Assembly: GCF_019351405.1 (NCBI RefSeq)
Contig: NZ_JAHWZX010000001.1
Span: 1 to 64,000 of the forward strand
DNA: 64,000 nucleotides
Direction of reading: 5' to 3'
Origin: Stakelama flava
GTDB lineage: Bacteria > Pseudomonadota > Alphaproteobacteria > Sphingomonadales > Sphingomonadaceae
This document shows, piece by piece, positions 34,767 to 42,433 of this stretch (the stretch's first letter is position 1; every line of letters begins with the position of its first letter). The notes beneath the pieces are model-generated. The model did no database searches and had not been told where the DNA came from. It saw only the letters and a program-made list of their open reading frames with translations. A program made the position numbers and the translations under genes.

Positions 34767-35672
34767 ATGTCTGTTAGAATGGCCCTTGCCAAATTATGCG
34801 CATGCGCTTGCGGCGGCGCCATTATCGGTGGCGGCGCGGTTCATGCCGTCGACAGCTCCCCGCACAGGATCGCGGTCAAGAAAGTCCACAAGAAACGCAT
34901 CCTGCGCAAGGGGGTGGCGACCGCCCATGCCGACAAGCGTATCCTGCGCCGCAAGACGACGACCACGACTACGCAGACCAGTTGCACCCCGCAGGTGATA
35001 ACGGTTGCAAGCAAGCCAACCCCGATCCCCCTGCCCCCCGCCGAATATCAAGGCAACAGCTACGGCTCCAGCGGTCAGATGCCGGTCGTTTCGGGCGGCG
35101 GCAGTTCGCCGGGCGGCGGCGGATATTACGGGGCGAGCGGCGGTTTCGGCGGCGGATTTTTCGCGGGTGGATTTTTTGGCGGATCGAGCAGCGGCGGCGG
35201 TATCGTCATTTCCTCCACCTCAAGCACGTCGAGCACCTCCAGCGGGGGCACTGGCGACGTGAATGTCGATGTCGACGTCGACAATTCCAGCAACAATTCG
35301 AACGACAACACGAACAACAACAGCAACGACAATTCAAACAATAACGAAAACAATAATTCCAACGCGAACGATCAGTCCCAGAATCAGGATCAATCACAGG
35401 ACCAGTCCCAGGAACAGGACCAAAATCAGGGCCAGGGACAGGGTCAGGGGCAAGGACAGGGTCAGGGCCAATGGGGCTGGAGTTCGAACGGCGGCTGGGG
35501 CGGCAAGGGCGGCCATCACCATGGTGGTCCACCGCCGGGCGGCAGTTCCAGCAGCGGCGGCCCGCAGCCGGTTCCTGCCCCGCCAATGGTGCTATTGTTC
35601 GGCGCTGCGGCTGCCGCGCTGATCGGCCGCAAACGGTTAATGAAGCGCGGAAACAAGAAGCAGGCGGCGTAA
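34767..35672 (+). CDS. Secreted Asn/Gln/Gly-rich low-complexity protein with PEP-CTERM-like C-terminus
   Basis: A 301-residue protein. It has a signal peptide (LAKLCACACGGAIIGGGAVHA), a Lys/Arg-rich stretch, a Gly-rich segment (residues 110-150), a Thr/Ser run, an Asn/Asp/Ser tract (171-210), a Gln/Asp tract and a Gly-Gln repeat (219-235). The C-terminus VPAPPMVLLFGAAAAALIG followed by RKRLMKR has the layout of a PEP-CTERM sorting signal, with Ala in place of the motif Glu: proline-rich motif, one membrane helix, basic tail. The protein is probably anchored or processed at the envelope by an exosortase, but a plain C-terminal anchor is possible. It resembles biofilm or surface adhesins in composition only. 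Confidence 0.75.
   Translation: MSVRMALAKLCACACGGAIIGGGAVHAVDSSPHRIAVKKVHKKRILRKGVATAHADKRILRRKTTTTTTQTSCTPQVITVASKPTPIPLPPAEYQGNSYGSSGQMPVVSGGGSSPGGGGYYGASGGFGGGFFAGGFFGGSSSGGGIVISSTSSTSSTSSGGTGDVNVDVDVDNSSNNSNDNTNNNSNDNSNNNENNNSNANDQSQNQDQSQDQSQEQDQNQGQGQGQGQGQGQGQWGWSSNGGWGGKGGHHHGGPPPGGSSSSGGPQPVPAPPMVLLFGAAAAALIGRKRLMKRGNKKQAA
35281..35472 (+). repeat. Low-complexity tract encoding Asn/Asp/Ser then Gln/Gly repeats
   Basis: The DNA repeats AAC/AAT/GAC-type codons to about 35370 and then CAG/CAA and GGN-CAG units (35425-35472). It lies wholly inside the low-complexity surface-protein gene and stays in frame. Such tracts are prone to length variation by slippage. Confidence 0.7.
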
Positions 35673-35734
35673 TAGTAAAACCGGCCCGTTCCCCCGAAGG
35701 GATGCCGATACCGAGCCTTGACACTTTGATCGCC

Positions 35735-35823
35735 TTGTCATTGCGCGAGGCGCAGCGACTCCGCGCCCATCGGTTAATGGCGCTGTCCGGATTGCCGCCT
35801 CTTGCGGGACCTCGCAACGACGA
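35735..35823. repeat. REP-like palindromic intergenic element, copy 1
   Basis: The element begins TTGTCATTGCGCGAGGCGCAGCGA and ends CCTCGCAACGACGA; the ends are imperfect inverted repeats. The pattern (TCATTGCGAG, GAAGCGACG, GATCC or GGATTGC, CTCGCAATGACG) is a common alphaproteobacterial intergenic palindrome. A second copy is at 40211-40309. Confidence 0.6.
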
Positions 35824-35864
35824 GGTTGCGTCGCGACGGGTTTAAATCAATGCAGCCCGGCATT

Positions 35865-35906
35865 AAAAAACCGCCGCGCGGAATACCCTGCGCGGCGGTT
35901 TTTTTA
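35865..35906. terminator. Bidirectional rho-independent terminator
   Basis: A 9-bp perfect stem, CCGCCGCGC (35871-35879) with GCGCGGCGG (35890-35898), is flanked by an A-run on the left and a T-run on the right, so it can end transcription from both converging genes (surface protein and host-attachment protein). Confidence 0.88.
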
Positions 35907-35929
35907 AATGCCGGAACAGCGTCCCGACT

Positions 35930-36370
35930 TCAGCTCTTCACCAGCAGCTTCTCGATCTCGTCAAGCGGATGGCCGGTGAGGTCCTTGTCAAGCTCGCCGG
36001 TCAGCCGCTGTTCGACTTCCTTGTGATAATGCTTGCGTAATTCACCCAGTGTTCTTGGCGGCGCCGCGATAATCAGCGATTCGAAATCATTGTTCAGCGC
36101 CCGTTTTTTCAATAAATCCGCTGTTTCCGCCGCGAAGCGGTCTTCCTCCAGCTGGTGAAAATCGGTTTCCTCGTACGAACTGCGGCCATGGCCATAGCTG
36201 GAAAAGGTGGTGCCTGGGGAATCGGTCGACTGGTCGCGATCCGGCGGATTTTCCTGCGTGCGTTTGCGTTCGACCACCAGATTGGGATGTTCGTCGTCGC
36301 CATCATTGCGAAGGAACAACATCTTTCGGCCATCGGCGATTACCACGAACGCGTCGTGTGGGATGCGCAT
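35930..36370 (-). CDS. Host attachment family protein (baeRF-like)
   Basis: A 146-residue protein of the Host_attach family, named after an Agrobacterium protein linked to plant attachment and related to archaeo-eukaryotic release-factor-like (baeRF) domains. Stretches IPHDAFVVIADGRKMLFLRN, LEEDRFAAETADLLKKRA and FESLIIAAPPRTLGELRKHY are typical. The start is the ATG at 36370; the extra 40 codons upstream in frame overlap the serS promoter region. Molecular function is not established, and a ribosome-associated role is only a family-level suggestion. Confidence 0.82.
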   Translation of the reverse strand: MRIPHDAFVVIADGRKMLFLRNDGDDEHPNLVVERKRTQENPPDRDQSTDSPGTTFSSYGHGRSSYEETDFHQLEEDRFAAETADLLKKRALNNDFESLIIAAPPRTLGELRKHYHKEVEQRLTGELDKDLTGHPLDEIEKLLVKS

Positions 36371-36470
36371 ATTCGCTTTCTCCTTAAACTCGGTACACTT
36401 CTGCCCTTCCCAACGCGCGCACTGCGTGCCGGGTTGCGCGCGACGCGCACCGCCGCCATAGCCTTTGCCC

Positions 36471-37751
36471 ATGCACGACATTCGAACCATTCGCGAAAAC
36501 CCCGAAGGATTTGACGAAGCGCTCGCCCGGCGCGGCGCAGAACCAATCGCCGCCCGGCTGGTCGCGCTCGACGAACGCCGCCGCGCGATCGTGACCGAGC
36601 TTCAGACAGGGCAAGCGCGACGCAACGAAGCGTCGAAAGCCATCGGCGCCGCCAAGGCGCAAAAGGACGAGGAGAAGGCGCAATCGCTGATGGCGGAAGT
36701 CGGCGCGCTGAAGGAACGCCTCCCCCGGCTGGAGGCCGAGGAGCGGGAGGTCAGCGAAGCGCTCGAAGCCGCGCTCGACGCGCTCCCCAACCTTCCCTAT
36801 GCCGATGTGCCCGATGGAAGCGATGAGGCGGAGAACGAGCTTGTCGCGACCCATGGCGAAAAGCCAGCGTTCGATTTTGCAGTGAAGGAACACGACGCCA
36901 TCGGCCCGGCGCTCGGCATGGATTTCGAAACCGGGGTGGCGATTGCCGGTGCGCGGTTCACCCTGCTCCGGGGGGGCGTGGCAAAGCTGCACCGCGCGCT
37001 CGGCCAGTTCATGCTCGATACACTTGCCGACGAACACGGTTATGAACAGGTCGTGCCCCCGCTCCTCGTGCGCGACGAGGCGGTGTTCGGCACCGGCCAG
37101 CTTCCCAAATTCGCCGAGGACCTGTTCCGCACGACCGACGGCCGCTGGCTCATTCCCACCGCTGAGGTCAGCCTGACCAATATCGTGCGCGACCAGATTT
37201 TGTCGGCGCAGGCGCTGCCGCTGCGCTTCTGCGCGCTTACGCCATGTTTCCGGTCCGAGGCGGGCGCTGCCGGACGCGACACGCGCGGTCTTATCCGCCA
37301 GCACCAGTTCGAAAAGGTCGAGATGGTGTCGATCACCACCCCCGATCAGTCCGAGGAAGAGCATGAACGCATGACGGGGTGTGCCGAAGGGATGCTGATC
37401 AAAATCGGCCTCGCCTTTCGCCGGATGAAGCTGTGCACCGGCGATATGGGATTCACCGCCGCGCGCACCTATGACCTCGAAGTCTGGCTGCCGGGGCAGG
37501 ATCGCTATCGTGAGATTTCGAGCTGCTCGACCTGCACCGATTTCCAGGCACGCCGGATGAATGCCCGTTTCCGCGCCGAGGGCGAAAAGCAGAGCCGCTT
37601 CGTCCACACGCTCAACGGATCGGGTCTCGCGGTCGGGCGAACGCTTGTCGCGATCGTCGAAAATTATCAGCAGGCGGACGGGTCGGTTGCCGTCCCCGAA
37701 GTGCTGCGGCCCTATCTCGGCGGGATCGATCGCCTGACGCCCGCCCCCTGA
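36471..37751 (+). CDS. serS: Seryl-tRNA synthetase
   Basis: A 426-residue class II synthetase that charges tRNA-Ser. The N-terminal coiled-coil arm ([24 protein letters not shown], in part) binds the tRNA. Class II motif 2 lies at [21 protein letters not shown], then [17 protein letters not shown], and motif 3 at [20 protein letters not shown]. The ATG at 36471 ([10 protein letters not shown]) matches family N-termini better than a TTG two codons earlier. It is divergent from the host-attachment gene. Confidence 0.97.
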   Translation: MHDIRTIRENPEGFDEALARRGAEPIAARLVALDERRRAIVTELQTGQARRNEASKAIGAAKAQKDEEKAQSLMAEVGALKERLPRLEAEEREVSEALEAALDALPNLPYADVPDGSDEAENELVATHGEKPAFDFAVKEHDAIGPALGMDFETGVAIAGARFTLLRGGVAKLHRALGQFMLDTLADEHGYEQVVPPLLVRDEAVFGTGQLPKFAEDLFRTTDGRWLIPTAEVSLTNIVRDQILSAQALPLRFCALTPCFRSEAGAAGRDTRGLIRQHQFEKVEMVSITTPDQSEEEHERMTGCAEGMLIKIGLAFRRMKLCTGDMGFTAARTYDLEVWLPGQDRYREISSCSTCTDFQARRMNARFRAEGEKQSRFVHTLNGSGLAVGRTLVAIVENYQQADGSVAVPEVLRPYLGGIDRLTPAP

Positions 37752-37778
37752 ACCGGAACGCCACGGCCTGACCAATCC

Positions 37779-38798
37779 ATGCCGAACCCCCGCACGCCCG
37801 CCACGCTGAAGCGCAGATCGTCAATGCCGGTGTGGCTGTCGATCGGATGGCGCGTACTCGGCGTGCTTGCGCTGCTGGGCCTGGCCGTCGCGGTCCACTG
37901 GTTCGATCGCGAAGGCCTGCGCGATTCCTATGATGGCGAGGTAAGTTTCCTCGACGTCATCTATTTCACGATGATATCGATCACCACGACCGGCTATGGC
38001 GACATCGCACCGGTTACAGAGCGGGCGCGCATGTTCGATGCGCTGGTGGTGACGCCGATCCGCGTGTTCGCGGTGCTGCTGTTTCTGGGCAGCGCGTATA
38101 ATTTCGTTCTCAAGCGCACATGGGAGAGATGGCGCATGTCGCTGATCCAGCGGAACCTGAACGGGCATGTCGTGGTCGCCGGGTTCGGAACTACGGGCTC
38201 TGAAGCGGTCGATGAATTGATCGCGCGCGGCACCGATCCGCGTCAGATCGTGGTCATCGAATGCGATACCGACGCCGCCGCCCGCGCCGAAGCGCTCGGC
38301 TGCAACGTGCTTCAGGGCGATGCCACCCGCGATGCGACGCTGGAAGACCTGAAACTTTCGCGCGCGCGTTCGATGATCGTCGCGGCGGGACGCGACGATA
38401 CCTCGATCCTGATAACGCTCACCGCCCGCCATCTTGCTCCGGATTTGCCGGTAAGCGTTATCGTGAAAGCGGAGGATAACGAACTTCCCGCGCGTCAGGC
38501 GGGGGCTTCCACGGTCATCAACCCGGTCAGCTTCGCAGGGTTGTTGCTCGCCGGCTCTTCCGGCAGCCGCCATATCGCGGACTATATCACCGATCTCGCC
38601 TCGGTCCGCGGCAGCGTCGCGATGAACGAGCGCGCTGCAGCGCCGGAAGAAATCGGCAAACCGCTGTCCGCCATCTCGACGGGCCTTGGCATGCGTATCT
38701 ATCGCGATGGCAAACCCTATGGGTTCACTGACCCCGAATGCACCGCGCTTCAGGCGGGCGATCTGATCGTGGAAGTAGTCCGGCGCAGGCCCGACTGA
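37779..38798 (+). CDS. Two-helix potassium channel with RCK (TrkA-N) domain
   Basis: A 339-residue inner-membrane protein. The first helix is at residues 20-40, the pore loop carries the K+ selectivity filter TTTGYGD (69-75), and the second helix is VVTPIRVFAVLLFLGSAYNF. The cytoplasmic RCK/TrkA-N domain has the Rossmann motif VVVAGFGTTGSEAV and VIECDTDAAARAEALG, followed by a TrkA-C-like end. It resembles Kch/MthK-type channels and would be gated by a nucleotide or cation ligand. It is located 27 bp after serS, possibly in the same transcript. Confidence 0.9.
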   Translation: MPNPRTPATLKRRSSMPVWLSIGWRVLGVLALLGLAVAVHWFDREGLRDSYDGEVSFLDVIYFTMISITTTGYGDIAPVTERARMFDALVVTPIRVFAVLLFLGSAYNFVLKRTWERWRMSLIQRNLNGHVVVAGFGTTGSEAVDELIARGTDPRQIVVIECDTDAAARAEALGCNVLQGDATRDATLEDLKLSRARSMIVAAGRDDTSILITLTARHLAPDLPVSVIVKAEDNELPARQAGASTVINPVSFAGLLLAGSSGSRHIADYITDLASVRGSVAMNERAAAPEEIGKPLSAISTGLGMRIYRDGKPYGFTDPECTALQAGDLIVEVVRRRPD

Positions 38799-38864
38799 AT
38801 CGTCCGGGCGCTTTTCCAAGCCCACTGGATTTTTCCGCCAAATTCGCTACATCGCGCGCCAATC

Positions 38865-40202
38865 ATGGCAACCAAACTTCCCGAGGCCCCCAAGGTGGGG
38901 ATGGTTTCGCTCGGCTGTCCCAAGAATCTGGTCGACAGCGAACGGATCCTGACAAAGCTGCGCTCCGACGGCTATCAGCTGTCGGGCGACTATGCCGGTG
39001 CGGACGTCGTCCTCGTCAACACCTGCGGCTTTCTCGATTCGGCGAAGGAAGAGAGCCTTGAGGCGATCGGCGAGGCCATCTCCGAAAACGGCCGCGTGAT
39101 CGTAACCGGGTGCATGGGCAAGGAAGCGGAGGTAATTCGCGACCGCTTCCCGCAAGTGCTCGCGGTCACCGGCGCGCATCAATATGAAGAGGTGGTCGGC
39201 GCCGTCCACACCGCAGCGCCGATGCCGCCCAGCGCCTATCTGAACCTTGTGCCCGACAGCGGGCTGAAGCTCACGCCGCGCCATTACAGCTATCTGAAGA
39301 TTTCGGAAGGCTGCAACCATCGCTGCGCCTTTTGCATCATCCCGGCGCTTCGCGGCGATCTGGTCAGCCGCCGCCCCGATGCAATCCTGCGCGAAGCCGA
39401 AAAGCTGGTCGCTGCGGGCACCAAGGAATTGCTGGTCATCAGCCAGGATACCAGCGCGTACGGCATCGACATCCGCAAGGAGCCGCGCCAGTGGAAGGGC
39501 AGCGAAGTCGTCCCCCACATGACCGACCTCGCCCGCGAACTGGGCAAGATCGCGCCATGGGTGCGCCTTCACTATGTTTATCCCTATCCGCATGTCGACA
39601 GCGTCATTCCGCTGATGGCCGAAGGGCTGGTGCTCCCCTATCTCGACATCCCCTTCCAGCATGCCGCGCGCGATGTGCTAAAGGCGATGAAGCGCCCCGC
39701 CAATGAGGCAAAGGTGCTCGGTCGGCTGAAACAATGGCGCGAAATCTGCCCCGACATCGCGATCCGATCGACCTTCGTCGTCGGCTTCCCCGGTGAGACG
39801 GAGGAGGATTTCCAATATCTGATGGACTGGCTCGACGAAGCGCAGCTCGACCGTGTCGGCGCTTTCCGCTTCGAACCCGTCGAAGGCGCGGTCGCCAACG
39901 ATCTTCCCGGCGCAGTGCCGGAGGAAGTGAAGGAAGAACGCTACGCCCGGCTGATGGAAAAAACTGCCGCCATCTCTGCCGCCAAACTACAGGCAAAGAT
40001 CGGCCGCACGCTCGACGTCATTATCGATGCGGTCGATGCCGAAACCGGCGGCGCATCGGGCCGCAGTCAGGCCGACGCCCCCGAAATCGACGGCGAAGTC
40101 CATCTGCGTGATGCAGGGCACCTCAGCGAAGGTCACATCGTCGCAGTCGAGATCGAGGACGCCGACGACCACGACCTGTTCGGCGCACCGGTCGCGCAAT
40201 AG
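38865..40202 (+). CDS. rimO: Ribosomal protein S12 methylthiotransferase
   Basis: A 445-residue radical SAM enzyme that methylthiolates an aspartate of ribosomal protein S12. The UPF0004 domain has cysteines C18 (SLGCPKN), C54 ([14 protein letters not shown]) and C83 (TGCMGKE) for the auxiliary cluster. The radical SAM triad is in [14 protein letters not shown] (C150, C154, C157). RGDLVSRRP and the C-terminal TRAM domain complete it. [10 protein letters not shown] distinguishes RimO from MiaB. Confidence 0.96.
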   Translation: MATKLPEAPKVGMVSLGCPKNLVDSERILTKLRSDGYQLSGDYAGADVVLVNTCGFLDSAKEESLEAIGEAISENGRVIVTGCMGKEAEVIRDRFPQVLAVTGAHQYEEVVGAVHTAAPMPPSAYLNLVPDSGLKLTPRHYSYLKISEGCNHRCAFCIIPALRGDLVSRRPDAILREAEKLVAAGTKELLVISQDTSAYGIDIRKEPRQWKGSEVVPHMTDLARELGKIAPWVRLHYVYPYPHVDSVIPLMAEGLVLPYLDIPFQHAARDVLKAMKRPANEAKVLGRLKQWREICPDIAIRSTFVVGFPGETEEDFQYLMDWLDEAQLDRVGAFRFEPVEGAVANDLPGAVPEEVKEERYARLMEKTAAISAAKLQAKIGRTLDVIIDAVDAETGGASGRSQADAPEIDGEVHLRDAGHLSEGHIVAVEIEDADDHDLFGAPVAQ

Positions 40203-40210
40203 CCCCCCTT

Positions 40211-40309
40211 TGTCATCGCGAGGAGCGAAGCGACGCGGCGATCCAACAACCGTCGGTTTATAACGCGAAATCTGGTTTGCCGCGCAGCCACGCCGCCCGC
40301 GATGACGAT
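40211..40309. repeat. REP-like palindromic intergenic element, copy 2
   Basis: TTGTCATCGCGAGGAGCGAA on the left and CCCGCGATGACGA on the right form inverted ends around an inner pair (GACGCGGCGATCC, CGCAGCCACGCC). It lies between rimO and the phosphatase gene, in a 231-bp gap with no other feature, and resembles the element at 35735-35823. Confidence 0.65.
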
Positions 40310-40433
40310 TTTCAACCGTTAGTGCTGAGCTGTCGAAGCACCGCCTTTCTCGGTGCCAAGAAAGAGTCACATTTCGACTGGTCCGGTGCGAACGGGGTGT
40401 GTTGACGGGGAGGCCCATGGCATAGCCCATGCC

Positions 40434-40901
40434 ATGAACCAGCGCCCCACAATCCTCTTCGTCTGCCTCGGCAATATTTGTCGCTCTCCAATGGCGGAGG
40501 GCGCGCTTCGGGCGCGCGCGCAAGCCGCGGGGCTCGACCTTATCGTCGATTCGGCGGGTACCGGCGGCTGGCATGTCGGCGAACCTCCGGACGAGCGCGC
40601 ACAGGCCGAGACGCTGAACCACGGCGTCGACATCTCCACCCTTCGCGGGCGTCAGGTAGCGCCTGTCGACTTCGCCCGCTTCACCCATATCTTCGCGCTC
40701 GACGACGAAAACCTCGCAAATCTGCGCCGCTTCGCACCTGAAACGCACGATGCGCATCTCGGACTCCTGCTCGACATGGTGCCGGGGCTAGAGGGACAGC
40801 CGGTCGCCGATCCCTATTATGGCGGTGCGGACGGCTTTGCACGCACCTGGCAACAGGTCGATGCGGCGGCGGCCGCGCTGGTGGAACGCTTTACCGGTTG
40901 A
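40434..40901 (+). CDS. Low-molecular-weight protein-tyrosine phosphatase
   Basis: A 155-residue cytoplasmic phosphatase. The P-loop VCLGNICRSPMAEG (catalytic C11, R17) and the DPYYGG general-acid loop near the C-terminus are diagnostic. The start is the ATG at 40434 (MNQRPTILFVC); earlier in-frame starts would add unrelated residues. Enzymes of this family often control exopolysaccharide kinases, but no such kinase lies nearby, so the target is unknown. The next gene starts 32 bp later. Confidence 0.92.
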   Translation: MNQRPTILFVCLGNICRSPMAEGALRARAQAAGLDLIVDSAGTGGWHVGEPPDERAQAETLNHGVDISTLRGRQVAPVDFARFTHIFALDDENLANLRRFAPETHDAHLGLLLDMVPGLEGQPVADPYYGGADGFARTWQQVDAAAAALVERFTG

Positions 40902-40933
40902 AGCCCACGCGCAAATCGGCAGGGTATGGAGTC

Positions 40934-42355
40934 ATGAGCAAACCCCTCCCCTTCGCGCGCCGCACCGCGCGCATCGCCGCCACGCTGCTGGCCTTCACTC
41001 CCCTTCCCGTGCTGGCGCAGGCGCTCACCGCCGATCAGCAGACGAAAGTGGACAAGATCGTTTCAGACGCGCTCGCATCCAGCGAAGTGCCGTCCGCATC
41101 GATCGCCGTCGTGCGGGGCGGCAAGATCGTCTACGCCAAAGCCTATGGCAATCAGGGGCCGAACGTCAAAAAGACGACTCCCGATGCGCGCTACCAGATC
41201 GCGTCAATCTCCAAACAGTTCACCGCCGCCGCGATGCTGATGCTGGAGGATCAGGGCAAGCTCAGCCTGGATGACAAGGTATCGAAATATTTTCCCGACA
41301 TCACCGACGCCGACAAGATCACGATCCGCCAGCTTTTAAGCCACACCTCGGGCATCCAGGATTATTGGCCGCAGGATTACAGCCCCGAACAGATGAGTCA
41401 TGACACCACGCCGCAGAAAATCCTCGACCAATGGGCGAAAAAACCGCTCGATTTCGCGCCGGGTAGCCAATGGCAATATTCGAACACCGGCTATGTCGTT
41501 GCGGGGCTGATCATCGAAAAGGTGTCGGGCGAGGACCTGCTGACCTTTCTGCGCAAGAACATCTTTCAGCCGCTCGACATGCACCCGGTCAATCAGGACA
41601 CAGCATACGGCCCCGGCTTTCCCACCGGCTATCACCGCTATGCGCTGGGGCCGGTCCGCGCCGAAGACGCACCGGGCAAAAACTGGCTGTGGGCGGCGGG
41701 TGAATTGTCGATGACCGCCAGCGACCTTGCCCGGTGGGACATTGCGCGCATCAACCGTGCGGTGCTGCCCGCTTCCGACTGGGAGGAGCAGGAAAAAGTC
41801 GTTCGCCTGACCGACGGCAGCCCGACCGGTTATGGCCTTGGCGTTTCGATCGGCGAACGCAATGGCCACAAGGTCGTCAGCCATGGCGGCGAAGCAGTCG
41901 GCTTCCTGTCGAGCAATACCGTCATCCCCGATCAGGGATTTGCCGTGGTGGCGCTCGACAATGCCGATTTCGGCCGCGCGACCGGCACGATCACCGACGG
42001 CATCATGGACCTGCTGCTCCCCGGCGACAGCAATGCGGCGGTCGAGGGCCACCGGCTCGATCTCGCCAAAAAGCTCTATGCGGACCTGCAATCGGGCAGC
42101 ATCGACCGCACGATGCTGACAAAAGACGCCGATTATTATTTCACCGATCAGGCGGTGGGCGATTATGCTTCCAGCCTGGCCCCGCTCGGCAAGCCCGAAA
42201 GTTTCGAAGCGCGCGGCGGCCCGAAACTTCGCGGCGGCTATGTGAACCGCAATTACGTCATCACCTATCCCGACAAGGAACTGTTGCTGGTCACCTATGC
42301 GGAGCCGGGCAGCGAGGGCAAATTCGAACAATATCTCGTGATGCCGGCGGGATAA
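40934..42355 (+). CDS. Secreted serine hydrolase of the beta-lactamase/class C-like family
   Basis: A 473-residue exported protein with a signal peptide ending near LPVLAQA. Active-site motifs are SISK (S91-K94), YSN in WQYSNTGYV and HGG in VSHGGEAVGF, so it uses the acyl-enzyme mechanism of class C beta-lactamases, D-alanyl peptidases and esterases. The last 120 residues form an extra small domain. The ATG at 40934 gives the clean signal peptide; a TTG at 40898 is unlikely. Substrate is not predictable. A terminator follows 20 bp after the stop. Confidence 0.87.
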   Translation: MSKPLPFARRTARIAATLLAFTPLPVLAQALTADQQTKVDKIVSDALASSEVPSASIAVVRGGKIVYAKAYGNQGPNVKKTTPDARYQIASISKQFTAAAMLMLEDQGKLSLDDKVSKYFPDITDADKITIRQLLSHTSGIQDYWPQDYSPEQMSHDTTPQKILDQWAKKPLDFAPGSQWQYSNTGYVVAGLIIEKVSGEDLLTFLRKNIFQPLDMHPVNQDTAYGPGFPTGYHRYALGPVRAEDAPGKNWLWAAGELSMTASDLARWDIARINRAVLPASDWEEQEKVVRLTDGSPTGYGLGVSIGERNGHKVVSHGGEAVGFLSSNTVIPDQGFAVVALDNADFGRATGTITDGIMDLLLPGDSNAAVEGHRLDLAKKLYADLQSGSIDRTMLTKDADYYFTDQAVGDYASSLAPLGKPESFEARGGPKLRGGYVNRNYVITYPDKELLLVTYAEPGSEGKFEQYLVMPAG

Positions 42356-42374
42356 CACCCTCCCCGCACGCATG

Positions 42375-42418
42375 AAAAAGCCCGGTGCCGTGGTCTTGCG
42401 GCACCGGGCTTTTTTTAT
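42375..42418. terminator. Bidirectional rho-independent terminator
   Basis: AAAAAGCCCGGTGCC and GGCACCGGGCTTTTTTT form a perfect GC-rich stem with a 10-base loop, with A- and T-runs outside. It separates the convergent serine hydrolase and gcd genes. Confidence 0.92.
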
Positions 42419-42433
42419 TTCTTTTACTGTCCG

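Noticed and set aside
35281..35472. Regular repeats that could suggest a CRISPR array or minisatellite
   Set aside because: Units are 6 bases or less, in frame within an expressed-looking protein, and there are no unique spacers or cas genes.
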